The position numbers were made by a program, and so were the translations under genes. The notes under the pieces are model-generated. The model had not been told where the DNA came from. It ran no database searches and was given only the letters and a program-made list of their open reading frames with translations. A stretch of DNA of 64,000 nucleotides from Prorocentrum cordatum (Eukaryota > Sar > Dinophyceae > Prorocentrales > Prorocentraceae): positions 631,964 to 695,963 of the forward strand of contig CAUYUJ010019949.1 of NCBI GenBank assembly GCA_963575745.1, given 5' to 3'. Below are positions 11,341 to 22,125 of this stretch, piece after piece. Every line of letters begins with the position of its first letter. The stretch's first letter is position 1.

Positions 11341-11391
11341 GCGCACGAGGTCCCTGGCGAGCCTACCTGCGACTTCAAGGACGACAACCAG
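11341..11391 (+). CDS. Kinesin exon C: 17-codon linker in the motor core
   Basis: This small phase 0-0 exon encodes AHEVPGEPTCDFKDDNQ. It follows a clear pyrimidine tract and acceptor (CTCTCCTTGCCAG|GCG) and ends before a GA dinucleotide (CAG|GAGGGG). It supplies the acidic stretch that kinesin-14 motors carry between the RVRP strand and the FEFD strand. Without it the motor would be about 17 residues short. It was found by looking for that gap, so the evidence is positional as well as compositional. Confidence 0.65.
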
Positions 11392-12520
11392 GAGGGGCCG
11401 CCGGGGGGGGGGGACACAATGCCGAGGGGGCATCGCGACCTAGGGGGGCCGCCGGCTCACGCCGAGGACCGAGGCTCGAGGACCGCGGGCCGCGCAGACG
11501 TCTGACGATCTGTCGGGGGCGAGAAGGTCCCGAGGCATCCTCCTCGAGGGAGCGGCGAGCCCCCCTGTGGTGGTGACCCGCCCTTGCACGGCCTGGGGAC
11601 GCAGGCGGGGGGGAGGAGGAGGGAGGGGAAGGGGGGGGGGGGGGAAAGCGACAAGCGTCGCTGCGCTGAACTGTTTTCGCCCGTGTCCGAGCAGCTCGTT
11701 CCTCCCATGCCCAAGCGCCAAGTCCACGGGATTTGGTGAGCACTTGGCATGCAGCTCGATGGAAAGCCACTGGGGCGTAGGAAGACTTGAGGAGCTACGG
11801 TCAGGAAGGCACTCATGGCGTGACGCCTCGCCTGTCCGGGCCCACCATGCATCGGCGCGACACGCTAGCCAGTTTCCAGTCCCAAGCGCGAACGTCCCGA
11901 GCCGTTCCCAGCCTCCCACCCCGCGGAGCGGAGCGACACGCTCTATTAGCTTGCTGGGCACGGCGTGTCGGGGCTGCCGCCGCGACACGCTCGGCAAAAG
12001 TTTTTCCGACCGTGTAGGGGAAGGGGGGGGACGGATCGCGGCCAGATCGGCGGCCCACGAGGGGGCGCCAGTCGCGACGGCGGCGGCTGCCAGGGGCGCC
12101 ACGCGGACCCTCGAGCCGGAAGAGTCCTGCCCTCGAGGGCCCCCGCCATGGTCGGCCGAGGGCGAGAGGAGGGCGGGAGGGGGGAGGAGGGCGGGAGGGG
12201 GGGGGCTGGGAGGATCGGATTGGGCTCGATGTCCAGTGCAAGCCAGCAGGGGCACGCAAACATCAGCACTCGGGTCGCAGGGGGACAGATGGGGAAGGAA
12301 TCGCAAAGATCTGTTTCTGTGGCGCCCGAACCTTGTCAGCGAACCAGCTTCCCAGTACCCAAGCGCCCACCGGGAGAGCAGTGAGGGAGCGTAAGGGAGG
12401 AGCCAGAAGAGAGGAGTTCGTGGGTGGGAGGAGCTGGGAGCAGGTGGTAGGAGAGAGGAAGATCGTTGGCGTGGGCCCCCCCCCCGCCCCTCCACCCTCA
12501 GGAGGGGGGGGTGAGGAGTG
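11392..12520. other. GC-rich intron sequence, no recognised gene
   Basis: Long frames are open on both strands because AT is scarce. None resembles a known protein. Poly-G runs occur near 11625 and 12030-12200. Confidence 0.5.
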
Positions 12521-12524
12521 AAGG

Positions 12525-12970
12525 TGGATGAGGAGGAGGAGGAGGAGCAGGAGGAGGAGGAGGAGGAGGAGGAGGAGGGGGAGAGGGGGCAGGGAGGAGT
12601 AAGGACGGATGAGTGAGCAGTGAGGATGGGTCAGGGAGGAGGAGGAGGAGGAAGAGGAGGAGAAGAGAAGAGAAGAGAAGAGAAGAGAAGAGAAGAGAAG
12701 AGAAGAGAAGAGAAGAGAAGATAAGATAATATAAGATAATATAGTGTAAGATAAGGGGGATAAGATAAGATAACATTTTATAAGGCAAGAGAATCCAAAT
12801 CATTATAACTGAACACTATGTGATATAATATTTGATGATAGTACATAACAAGACAAGCTAGGGTAGTACAAACGGTTATAGTAGAGGAGAAGCGAAGAGA
12901 AGAGACGAGCAGATAAGAGAAGAGAAAAGAAGAGAAGAGAGGATCTGATAAGAGAAGATAAGGGTAAGGG
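12525..12970. repeat. GGA and GAGAA purine-rich repeats
   Basis: GGA units (12530-12600) pass into AGAAG units (12655-12725), then an AT-rich patch with GATAAGATAA, then more GAGAAGA to 12960. The stretch 12970-13240 shows no recognised gene; 13240-13340 is GGA-rich again. Confidence 0.9.
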
Positions 12971-13439
12971 ATGTTGAGGGAAGCGAAGGCGTAGGGGGGC
13001 CGAGAGCTCCCGCGCTGCTCACTGTTCTTGTGTCCGAGGCCGAGACTTGCGGTGCCCCCTCCCCTGTAGGGCCTGCGCTTGTCCGTTTGTCACAAACCCC
13101 ACGAGCGGCCCGCCGCCGTTAGCGGGCGAAGCGAGCTCGCGGAGAGCGGATTCCCGCCCGCCTCGGCTTGCGTCGGTAGTTTTCTTGATTCCCCGTCTTT
13201 TCCTCTCCCCCTCTCTTGGTCGGTGGTTTGGAAAAGAAGTGGAGGCAGAATGGGACGGAGAAAGAGGGGGAGGAAGAGGAGAAGGAGGGGCAGGAGGAGG
13301 AGGATGAGGAGGAGGAGGAAGAGTTAGAGGAGAGGGAGGGGTTCGGGCAAGTTAAGTGCGCTCGCGTCAACATCTAACATCCTACCCCTTCCTCCCATCC
13401 GTTACCATGGCGCTGATTTTCTCTATCCGCGGACGCGTG

Positions 13440-13997
13440 TCGTAGCGGACCTATGGCTCCGCGCGCGTGTGCGTAGTGGGTGGTGGTGCGCGTGCGTGCG
13501 TGCGTGTGTGCGTGGTTGTGGTTGTTGTGGTGGTGTGTATGTGTGTGTGTGCGTGTGTGCGCGTGTGCTGTGGTGTGACGTCGTGTGGCGTCTTGGTGGT
13601 TTGGTGGTGGGCCAGGTGCGTACGTGCGTGATGGCGGTGGTGGCGGTGGTGGTGGGTGTGTGTGTGTGTGTGTTGTATGTTGTGTGTTGTGTGTTGTGTG
13701 TTGTGTGTTGTGTGTTGTGTGTGTTGTGTGTTGTGTGTGTTGTGTGTGTTGTGTGTGTTGTGTGTTGTGTGTTGTGTGTTGTGTGTTGTGTGTTGTGTGT
13801 TGTGTGTGTGTGTGCGCGCGCGTGCGCGCGCGCGTGCGCGTGCGTGCGCGTGCGCGTGCGTGCGCGCGCGCGTGCACGTGCGTGTGCGCGTGCGCGTACG
13901 TGTGCGCGCGCGCGTGCACCTGCGTGTGCGTGCACGTGCGTGTGCGTGCGTGCGCGTGCGTGCGCGCGTGCGCGCGTGCGCGCGTGCGCGCGTGCGC

Positions 13998-14033
<36 letters not shown>

Positions 14034-15060
14034 GCGTGCGGGCGTGCGGGCGTGCGCGCGTGCGTGCGCGCGCGCGGGCGGGCGGGGGGCGTGCGTGCGT
14101 GCGTGCGTGCGCACGCCGCGCGCGTGTGCAGTGTGCGTGTGCGTGTGCGTGTGCGCGTGCGTGTGCGTGTGAGTGTGCGTGTGCGTGTGCGTGGTGCGCG
14201 TGCGTTTGCGTGTGCGCGTGCGCGTGCGCGTGCCCGTGCGCGTGCGTGTGCGTGTGTGTGCGTGTGCGTGTGCGTGTGTGTGTGCGTGTGCGTGTGCGGC
14301 GCGTTGCGTGCGCGCGCGCCGCGTGCGTGCGCGTGCGCGGCGCGTGCGCGTGCGCGTGCGCGTGGCGCGTGCGCGTGCGCGTGCGCGTGCGCGTGCGCGT
14401 GCGTGCGCGTGCGCGTGCGCGTGCGCGTGCGCGTGCGCGTGCGCGTGCGCGTGGCGTGCGCGTGTGTGTGCGCGTGTCTGGGTGTGTGTGTGGGTGTGTG
14501 TGGGTGTGTGTTTGGGTGTGTGCGTGGGTTGTGCGTGCGCGCGGGCGCGCGGGCGCGCGGGCGGGCGGGCGCGCGGGCACGCGGGCGCGCGGGGGCGCGC
14601 GCGGCTGTGCGTGTGCGTGCGTGCGCGCCGCGCGCCCGCGCGCACCCGCGCGCCCGCGCGCCCGCGCGCCCGCGCGCGCGTGGTGCGTGTGCGTGTGCGT
14701 GCGTGCGTGTGCGTGCGCGCGTGCGTTGGCGTGTGTGCGTGTGCGTGTGCGTGTGCGTGTGCGTGTGCGTGTGCGTGTGCGTGTGCGTGTGCGTGTGCGT
14801 GTGCGTGTGCGTGTGCGTGAGCGTGAGCGTGAGCGTGAGCGTGAGCATGTGCGTGTGCGTGTGCGTGCGTGCGTGCGTGTGTGCGCGCGTGTGATGTGGT
14901 GTGACGCGGTGTAGCGTGGTGGTGTTGGGTGGGGTAGTGCGGTGGTGGTGGCGGTGCGCGGTGGTGGTGCGCGTGCGTGCGTGCGTGCGTGCGTTGGTGG
15001 GTGGAAGTGGCGGTGGGTGTGCGTGCGGCGGGGCGGGGGCGTGGTGCGGCGCGGTGGTGG
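13440..15060. repeat. 1.6-kb alternating GT/GC tract
   Basis: Nearly the whole block is alternating purine and pyrimidine: TGTGTTG units (13660-13820), then GCGTGC and GTGCGC (13810-14900). All six frames are open for long stretches with only a few residues (Cys-Val, Arg-Ala, His-Thr), as expected from a simple repeat. Confidence 0.97.
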
Positions 15061-15079
15061 CGGGCGGATGGGCGCGCGA

Positions 15080-15235
15080 GAAAGAGGCCCGCGCTGGGGC
15101 GAGAACGCCATCCTGAACGACGGAGGCAAAACACCCATCCGAAAATGAGGCCCACGCTGCAGCCAGAGCACGATTCGGAACGATTCGGGAGCAGAAATGA
15201 GGCCGGCGCCTCAGCGAGAGCAGCATTTTTTTTTT
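15080..15235 (-). repeat. Dispersed repeat, inverted partner of 16.2 kb
   Basis: GAAAATGAGGCCCACGCTGCAG here is the reverse complement of CTGCAGCGTGGGCCTCATTTTC at about 16238, and the match extends on both sides (for example the CAGCGCGGGCC block). The two copies flank kinesin exon D about 1.1 kb apart. Confidence 0.85.
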
Positions 15236-15359
15236 TTTAAAGCAGGCGAAAACCCAACTCCCGGGAATCCTGTGTGTAAAAAAACAGTACGCGGGGGGGG
15301 GTCGAATATTCCCTGGACGCCATCAGGGGAAGAGGGAGAGTAGTACTCATATTGAGTAA

Positions 15360-15665
15360 TTGTGGAGGAGGATGGGGAGAAAAAGAAGGAGGAGGAGGAG
15401 GAGGAAAACTGGGGGGGAGGTGGAGAGCGGGGGTGTACACAGGTGAGAATATGAGGAGAAGGAGGAGAAGGAGGAGGAGGAGGAAAGAGACGAAGGAGAG
15501 ACAAGCTCGAATGAAGAAGAGGACGAAAGAGGGTAAAGGAGGGAGGACGGAACGAAAGGAGGAGGATGATAAGGGATGGCGAGAAAGGAGGAAGGAGCAG
15601 TAGCGAAGAGGAGGATGAGGAAGAGTCAGGAGGCAGAAAGCAGGTGGGAAGGGGGAGGAGGAAGG
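15360..15665. repeat. GGA/GAA purine-rich tract before exon D
   Basis: Almost all G and A on the plus strand, ending about 45 bases before the exon D acceptor. This is the opposite of the usual pyrimidine tract. Confidence 0.85.
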
Positions 15666-15712
15666 AGCGAGCCGCTTTACGGGGGAGTGGTCGCCGGGCG
15701 GCCGCTGGCAAG

Positions 15713-15768
15713 GCCGGCATCTTCGACGAGCAGAAGCAGAGTCGCAAGTGGTACGAGTTCGACCAGGT
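15713..15768 (+). CDS. Kinesin exon D: KWYEFDQV strand
   Basis: The exon encodes AGIFDEQKQSRKWYEFDQ plus two bases of a valine codon. RKWYEFDQV corresponds to the F.FD.VF strand that precedes the P-loop in kinesin motors. The acceptor is GGCAAG|GCC (phase 0). The donor is placed after CAGGT, giving an intron that begins GTCTTG in phase 2. This placement matches the phase of the next exon and keeps nine residues between the valine and VFEE, as in other kinesins. A donor two bases earlier would break the frame. Confidence 0.85.
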
Positions 15769-15999
15769 GTCTTGCCTGCCGCTTGCCTCCCTCCGCCCCT
15801 GGTCCTCAACGGTTTGGGTTGTTGAGCGTGTTCGATTGTTCCCAACTTTCGTGTGTGAGGTCCTGTTAATGCATCAGGGTACTGCTGTTCCTTCAACCTC
15901 TCGCTAACACTTAATATGAATACTGCTCTCCTCTCTCCCCTGACTACGTGCGGGAGGGGTCCCGTCCCCTCCGCGTATTGATGTGTTACACGGGGTTCA

Positions 16000-16080
16000 G
16001 AAGGTGATGCAGCTAAGACGCTGAAATAAGGACCGCTTTGGGTTTGGAATGGCCTCGCTGTTCCTTGGGTCCTTCCGTGG
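16000..16080 (+). repeat. Dispersed repeat, also at 38.49 kb
   Basis: Shares ATGCAG..AAGACGCTGAA and GG..CGCTTTGGG with 38488-38575 in the same orientation. Each lies near an RT element. Confidence 0.55.
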
Positions 16081-16204
16081 TTGTTCCTGAATCACTTCTC
16101 GTGCACCTAGGCGCTTCTGGTGCCCAGAAAGGGCTTCATTTCTACTTTAGCGTTCCTTCTGGTAGTAGCTCGGCCGTATGTCCGATATGTGTGTGCAATT
16201 CGAT

Positions 16205-16335
16205 TGTTTTTTCGGCGTTTCCAACAGATGTTCCCGCTGCAGCGTGGGCCTCATTTTCGGAACGGCGTTTTGTTCCCGTCGTTCAGAGTGTCGATCTTGT
16301 CCCAGCGCGGGCCACGTTTCTGGATCCGAGTCTTT
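16205..16335 (+). repeat. Dispersed repeat, partner of 15.1 kb
   Basis: See 15080-15235. A CTCC-rich tract follows (16340-16560). Confidence 0.85.
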
Positions 16336-16949
16336 TTTTCTGCGTTGTTAGCCCTCTCACTTCCCCTCCTCCGCCTTTCACTGGTCCTCCTGCTCCTTCA
16401 GTCCCTTCCGCTCCAGCTCCTGCCGCTGCTCGTGCCTCGGCCTCCTCGTTTCTCTTCTTCCTCATCTTCTGCCTCCTCCTGCTCAGCCGCCACCTGCTCC
16501 TCCTCCGCCTCCTCCGCGTCCCCCTCCTCCTCCGCCTCCTCCTCCTCCTCCTGACAGCGCACCTGGTGTTCCTGCTACACGGCGGCCAGCGCACTGGATG
16601 CGCAGCCGGGGCGGTGGGCTCTCGGGCGAGCCTCGGCGGGCAGGGGTACGGGGGGCTTGTCGGAGGCATATCGAGGATCACGCTCAGCGTTGCGGGGCGC
16701 GCGCCAGAGGGGCCCCTCCCTCGTCGGAGCGGGGAGGGGCGGGAGGCACCCGTACTTCCAGCGGGCTGATCTTTCCAATCCTGGCGTCTTTGTCTCCTCT
16801 TTTCGGCCTCCCGGGGCCGCTTCGGGGCCCCGGGGCATTAGGCAAATTAGAAGGAAGGATCTGGGCTGGAAAAAACAACCCGCGCATGCCCGCGGGTCAA
16901 ACAAAAGCAAGGAGGGAGGGAGGCAAGGAGCGAGAGGCGAGAAGGAGTC

Positions 16950-17940
16950 TGGGGTCATCATGCTGAGCAGAGCGGCAGAGATGGCCAGGGAATGGCGGCA
17001 ACCGCTGATCACTGCACAACTCTACGTGAAGAAGGCATTCGACCATGTCGATCACCGTGCCGCTTTCAAGGCCATGAAACTCAAAAAGATAGGGCTCCCT
17101 GAGATCGCGCTGGTTGAGGCGATCGGGCATCAGGGCTCCGTGTCATTCAATATTGGGCATGTCGCCTCGGACGAGATCGGCATGGACAGAGGCCTCCCGC
17201 AGGGTGCGCCAGGATCACCGCTGATCGTCACGATGAACATGGATATGGTGATCTGGAAGTTGGAGCCCCGCTGGAAGGCGCAGGGCAAGAGCTTCGGCTA
17301 GACCAGGCCAGCATCTGCACGTGATGGACGAGAAGGTGGTTTGGGGGGACAGCCTCAACTTTGTGGGCACGGCGGTTGATCTCACGGGTACACTTGGTCC
17401 TGCAATCACATACCGAGAGGCGCAAGCAAATAAGTGTTTGTTTATAAGTGGAGTCCAATCTTAATTTGCGGTTGGATCCACAAATCGTGCCGCCTGGGGT
17501 TGTTCCCGGGGGTTGTGTGGAGGCAGCGCTCCCCTGGAGTTCGAGCGCATGGACACCGACCCAGAGCCAGTGATAGCGATTTGGAGCGCAAGGGCAGCGG
17601 CCAAGGAGATCCGACTCCGCAGGGCGCCGCGGCAGTCGATCGACCAATGGTGGCGGTTCTTCCACAAGATGGGGCACCAGACGATCGACAAGTAGCGTGT
17701 CAATGTCGCGCAGCAGTGCCAGCAGAGAATCCATGGCTGGGCGGGTCATGCTGCTCAGTTGCCACCGGACAGACCTTCCGCTGCTGCGGCTGGCAGTGCT
17801 GGAGGTGGCGGCTGGCGCAGCACGCAGCTGGAGAATTGGCCTGGGCCGCATCAGCAACGCTTCAAGATCCGGCGCTGGGAAGAGCAGATGTGGACACCCA
17901 CGCAAACACGAACTGGCTCGCCATGGCGCTCGACAGGGCT
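16950..17940 (+). pseudogene. LINE reverse transcriptase relic in kinesin intron 4
   Basis: The frame reads QPLITAQLYVKKAFDHVDH (catalytic Asp replaced or shifted: the usual D..KAFD is LYVKKAFD), then GLPQGAPGSPLIVTMNMDMV, a typical RT GLPQG-x-P-x-SP box. After a stop at 17299 another frame gives VVWGDSLNFVG, in place of the ADD box. From about 17510 a third frame shows IDQWWRFFHKMGHQTIDK, QQRIHGWAGHAAQL and HPRKHELARHG, like the C-terminal tail of dinoflagellate LINEs. No 5' part is recognised. It ends at a 154-bp palindrome. Confidence 0.75.
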
Positions 17941-18093
17941 AGGGGGCCACATGCGAACCCTACCCCTACCCCCCACGATTTCTGAGGGGGAGGGTGGGGT
18001 TCATTTCATTCGGGAGCTCCCGAACGAAGTGAACCCCACCCTTCCCCTCAGAAATCGTGGGGGGTAGGGGTAGGGTTCGCATGTGGCCCCCTA
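17940..18093. repeat. 154-bp near-perfect palindrome
   Basis: The left arm begins TAGGGGGCCACATGCGAACC and the right arm ends with its reverse complement; the centre is GGGAGCTCCC at 18016-18017. Only three mismatches were seen between the two arms, two of them tolerated as G-U in RNA. There is no loop to speak of. It directly follows the RT relic. It may be a foldback element, an RNA hairpin at the LINE tail, or an inverted duplication. Confidence 0.9.
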
Positions 18094-18429
18094 AGGGCGG
18101 GCAGGAAAAACGGTGGTGCGCAGAACTGGCCCTGGGCCGCCGGCGAGGTCAGCAGATGTGGGGCTGGCACGGCCCCGCTCAAGGCTCTCAGCAGGCATCC
18201 AACGAAGATAGGGAAAGGAAGAAGGAGAGAGAGAGAGAGAGAGGGGAGGGGAAGTGGCGTCCAGTAGGAGGGGCAGGGTGGGGGACAGAAAGGGCGGGTG
18301 TTTTTCGCTCCGTGGCCGTGCGTTAAGCATGCTCCTGTTGAAAGAGGAAGGGGAGGGAGGGAGGGAGGGAAAACGGGCATACGGAGCTTCGTGGGCCCCA
18401 TGAACCCATGAACGGCAGGGCCTTTTTTC

Positions 18430-18610
18430 ACCGTGTTCGACCAAGCGTCTCTGAAAATGGAAACGGTAAAAAAACGGCGACCAGAAACGGCAACGAAACG
18501 GCTCCGGGATTGGAACCAGAGCCGGAAAAGAGACAGCGACGGAACCTGGAAACAAATGGTGACGGAACCTTCAGGAAAACGGCGAAACGGCGACGGTAAC
18601 AAAACGGCCC
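18430..18610. repeat. AACGGC-rich degenerate repeat
   Basis: Hexamer-like units AAACGG and GGAACC recur. GGCCCTGTCGTTCCCAGGGCCCG at the right end resembles sequence at the left end in inverse order. The span 18093-18430 has a GA run and no recognised gene. Confidence 0.6.
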
Positions 18611-18689
18611 TGTCGTTCCCAGGGCCCGCTAGAATACGGAGGGAGGGGGCGGGAAGGGGAAAGGCTTGGGGAGGGGGCGGGGGGGAGAG

Positions 18690-19053
18690 GTCCTCCTATC
18701 TGCTCTTTCCTCACGCATCCTTCCTTCTTCCTCTTTATTCCCCCCCTCCCCTCCCTTCTGCCTCCTCCGCGACCCTCAACCCCCCCCCCGCTCATCTCTC
18801 CCGTCCTCTGTCCACCAATTCTTTCCTCCCTGCCTTTCCTCCTCCTCATCCTCCCCTTCCTCCTCCTCGCCCTCCCCTTCCTCCTCCACCTCCGCCTCTT
18901 GCTTCACCTTCTCCTCCTTCTCCTGCTCCTCCTATTCCTCCTCCTCCGCCTCCGTCTCCTCAGCATCATCATCACCATCATCATCACCATCGTCGACATC
19001 ATCATCATCATCAGCGTCAGCAGCATCATCATCACCATCAATATCATGATAGA

Positions 19054-19096
<43 letters not shown>

Positions 19097-19265
19097 GTCA
19101 TCATCATTATTATTATTATTAGCATCATCGTGATCATCAGCATCATTATCATCGCACCTTCACCATCATTGTTATCATCATCATCATAATCATCATCATC
19201 CTCATTAGCATCATCACCACCATCATCAACGTCATCACCACCATCATCATCATCATCACCATCAC
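18690..19265. repeat. CTCC tract passing into CAT repeats
   Basis: CTCC-rich to about 18960, then long CAT runs to 19260. Histidine, isoleucine or methionine-rich frames are artefacts. A second CTCC and CAT patch lies at 19410-19510. Confidence 0.95.
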
Positions 19266-19509
19266 CCCTTGTCTCCCTGTCCTCCCTCTGTCTCCTCTCC
19301 CCACCTAAACTGGAATTCGGTGGGGGGGCGCCGGCTGGCGAGGTGTTCAGCCCGTCGTCGATGCAGGCCCAGGCGCCGCGTCGTTCCCCTCCATCTCTTC
19401 TTTGCATTCGTCCATCGCTTCCTCCTCCTCCTCCTCTTCCTCCTTCTCCTCATCCTCATCGTCATCATCAGCATCGTCATCCTGCCCCTTCTACTCCTCC
19501 TCACTCTTC

Positions 19510-19926
19510 TGATGTGACCATCGCCATCGCCGCCCGCAGCGGTGGCCCCTTAACGGCGTCCACAATTGCAGAGGGGTTCGACTGTTGCTTGCGGGTGCCG
19601 TAGAGTTTGGGTCACTGCTCATTGCCCAGGCCATTGTAGAGTCGGTCTGATCGGTCTCTGGGAGCACCGAAAAATATAGTGGTTCTGCCGTTTGGATTCA
19701 GGTCTTTGGGCCATTGCTTGATCGCGGTTAGCTTTCACACCGACCAATTGTAGTTTCAAACCAAAGTCGGTTGGTTTCGTTGCGCTTGCAATCCAAATCA
19801 AGATCCATTTTGCCCAGTCGCAGTGAATTGCGTTCCGTGGTGGGGTCTGCCGGCGAGTCCAATTTCGTTGTGTTTTTGCAGCCGTCGTTCGGCATGATCC
19901 CATGTCCGAGGGTGATTGCACTCCAG
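19510..19926. other. Unique intron sequence before the P-loop exon
   Basis: Less biased in composition than its neighbours. A long minus-strand frame across it and the exon is a shadow of the kinesin exon. Confidence 0.5.
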
Positions 19927-20060
19927 CTGCGAAAGCTATGCGTTTAGCCCGCAGGTGTTTGAGGAGGCCAAGCCGTTGGCCACCTCCGTGTTGGACGGCT
20001 TCAACGTCTGTATATTCGCCTACGGCCAGACTGGCTCGGGCAAGACGCACACCATGGCAG
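19927..20060 (+). CDS. Kinesin exon E: P-loop (nucleotide-binding) exon
   Basis: The exon holds the motor's ATP-binding P-loop. The frame reads [19 protein letters not shown], then [16 protein letters not shown]; the P-loop codons GQTGSGKT are at 20024-20047. This is a near-consensus kinesin block, and an in-frame stop lies just upstream at 19913, which limits the exon start. The acceptor is TCCAG|CTGC (phase 2). The donor is GCAG|GCCCTT, a GC donor, in phase 1. The antisense frame over this exon is a shadow. Confidence 0.95.
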
Positions 20061-21215
20061 GCCCTTGTGCGACAGACCAGCGTATACGGGAAGACAGATT
20101 CGATTACCTCGAACTCGGTGAGGGTGTTGGGGGCGTAGCCCGAATTTGTTCTTCGCGGGGTGCCTTGAGTGAATGACTGACGGGTCGCGCCCGTTAGCAG
20201 ACAGCGTTGTTCTCGGCGGCCGAGGGCGCAATCTTCGGCGCAACCAAAAGTAGGCCACTTAATGTTGTGACAGCAGGGGTCCCAACTAATGGCGCAAGCA
20301 ATGGCGCTACACATGATACAATCGCAGTTTCTACTGGGCTGCGCGTGATTTCTTCTCGCCGGTGGGGCTGGCGGTGGGGCCCAAGCGGCGAGATGTCTTA
20401 TGAGTTTGGTTGCGTTGAGTTACGCTGCCGCAAAATGCCGTGCGTCTGAGGAAATGTGAGGGATACCTTTGTGCGGTTGTATCAACAGCCATGTACGCCG
20501 GCGGTCCAGGTAGCGTCAGCTCGGGTGGTCACTTTTCTTTCGCGTGCGACAGATCCTGAAGGCGTGCGCCCGAATTCCGACCCCCAGAAGACGGGATTCG
20601 TCACGATGCCAAACGCTGCGCGGGCGCCCTGGGGAGGGCGCGGTGAAGAAGCAACAGCAACAACAGTCGGGGAAACGTAAGGTTCGAGTTTGCCAGAATT
20701 CAGGTTTGCCACCGCAATCTGACGGTCCTGGCATGAGTGTTGACGGCCCAATGTTCGTGAGATGTTTGCAACCAGAGCTTGCGCCAATTTTATGATGAGG
20801 TCCCGCCATTTGTTCTAGCGGCCCTGTGAGGCACATGCGAGTTCTTAAAATTCTAGTCTTCCGCCCCCCCCCCAAGAGTAGCAGCAGAAGGATCAAAACG
20901 ATCCGGTTCAGAGAGGAGGGAGGAAGAGGAAAGGAATGGGACGAGCATCAGGGGAAAGTGCCACGGGCATGAAACAAACGTACGAGCGTTTTGAGTTTGC
21001 TGTCTACGACGCCACAGGGAAGCGCGCATCTGTCCACATCGGGGCGCCTCTTGGGCCTTGCGAGTGCTCACCGTGCGCGCGCGCGTGTCCACGAGAACCC
21101 GGAGGCCAATCTGGAGCCTCTTGAGACCCTCGGGGGCCGTCTGGGGGCTTTCCTGAAGCCTGTGCAAAGCGATGTCCCCAAAGTCAGGGAAGCAAAGTAG
21201 CGCCGAAAAGTTCAC
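20061..21215. other. Intron 5, left part, no recognised gene
   Basis: Mixed sequence, short open frames only. Confidence 0.5.
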
Positions 21216-21339
21216 ACGTGTTTCAAACTACGTACATCATATGCCTCCCTTCGGGTGATTCGGAATTTGAGGGGGATGGGTGTAGTTTTCGGTGTGCGCT
21301 TGGCTTCGCAACCGAGTGGCAATATCTGCACATGTACGT

Positions 21340-21520
21340 ATACCTGCATATCTATATATATAGGTGTGTATGTATTCACAAATTTCTACATACGCACGAC
21401 AATGCATACATACACACACACGTACACGTATGCATGCATATATACATACATACAGACTTACACACATACATACATACATACATACATACATACATACATA
21501 CATACATACATACGCCGGTG
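21340..21520. repeat. CATA tetranucleotide run
   Basis: ACATACATACAT units with some CACA, longest at 21455-21510. Confidence 0.95.
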
Positions 21521-21564
21521 TGTGTTTATGAACAATTATATTGTACATCGCAGTATTACACACG

Positions 21565-21945
21565 AGTGTGTTGAGGGGCCGTCCCAGGGGCCTCTTGGGC
21601 CGTCTTGGGGCCCTCTTGCGATGTCTTGGAGCCCTCTTGGGGGCTTGTTGGGCCGTCCTGGGGCGATCTTGGGGGCCTCTTGGGCCGTCTTGGAGAGTCG
21701 GTATGCCGAAATGGCGAGAACGGGAAAACCTTCAAAAACCATAGAAAAAACAATTATTGTTGTCTCTTGGGGCTCTCTTGGGGGTGCTCTTGGAGGCCTC
21801 TTGGGTCGTCTTGGAGGCGTTTTGAGCCGTTTGGAAACAATCTTGGGCGTCTTGGAGCGATCGGGAGCCGTCTGGAGGCTCTCTTGGACTGCTTGGGACT
21901 CTCTTGGACCGGCTTGGGGCTTTCAGGAAGGTTTTTGACCAGGCA
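21565..21945. repeat. CTTGG-type minisatellite, block 3
   Basis: Units as in block 1, including the anchor CTTCAAAAACCATAGAAAAA, close to CTTCAAAAACCTGTGGGAAA near 1300. Confidence 0.85.
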
Positions 21946-22125
21946 TTGGCGAATGGAGCTAAAGACTGCGCCAAACACTCTGTCAGAGAGATCTCGCACG
22001 GCCCAACCCGCAGGGCGGGAGCGGCCAGATTCGTAAGGGCTTCGCCACCTGCCGCCGGCCCCCCTCTCTTAGAATGGGACTTGCAGAGCTGTATTGAGAT
22101 GTCTGGACGCTGATGTGGATGGTTT

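Noticed and set aside
10450-11417. Cys-Tyr-Ala-Leu-rich minus-strand proteins
   Set aside because: Translations of the TAGCA array.
13374-15226. Very long frames on both strands over the GTGCGC tract (up to 590 codons)
   Set aside because: They use only a few residue types and exist in all frames; they follow from the simple repeat.
19619-20314. 231-codon minus-strand frame
   Set aside because: It is antisense to the kinesin P-loop exon and has no recognisable features of its own.
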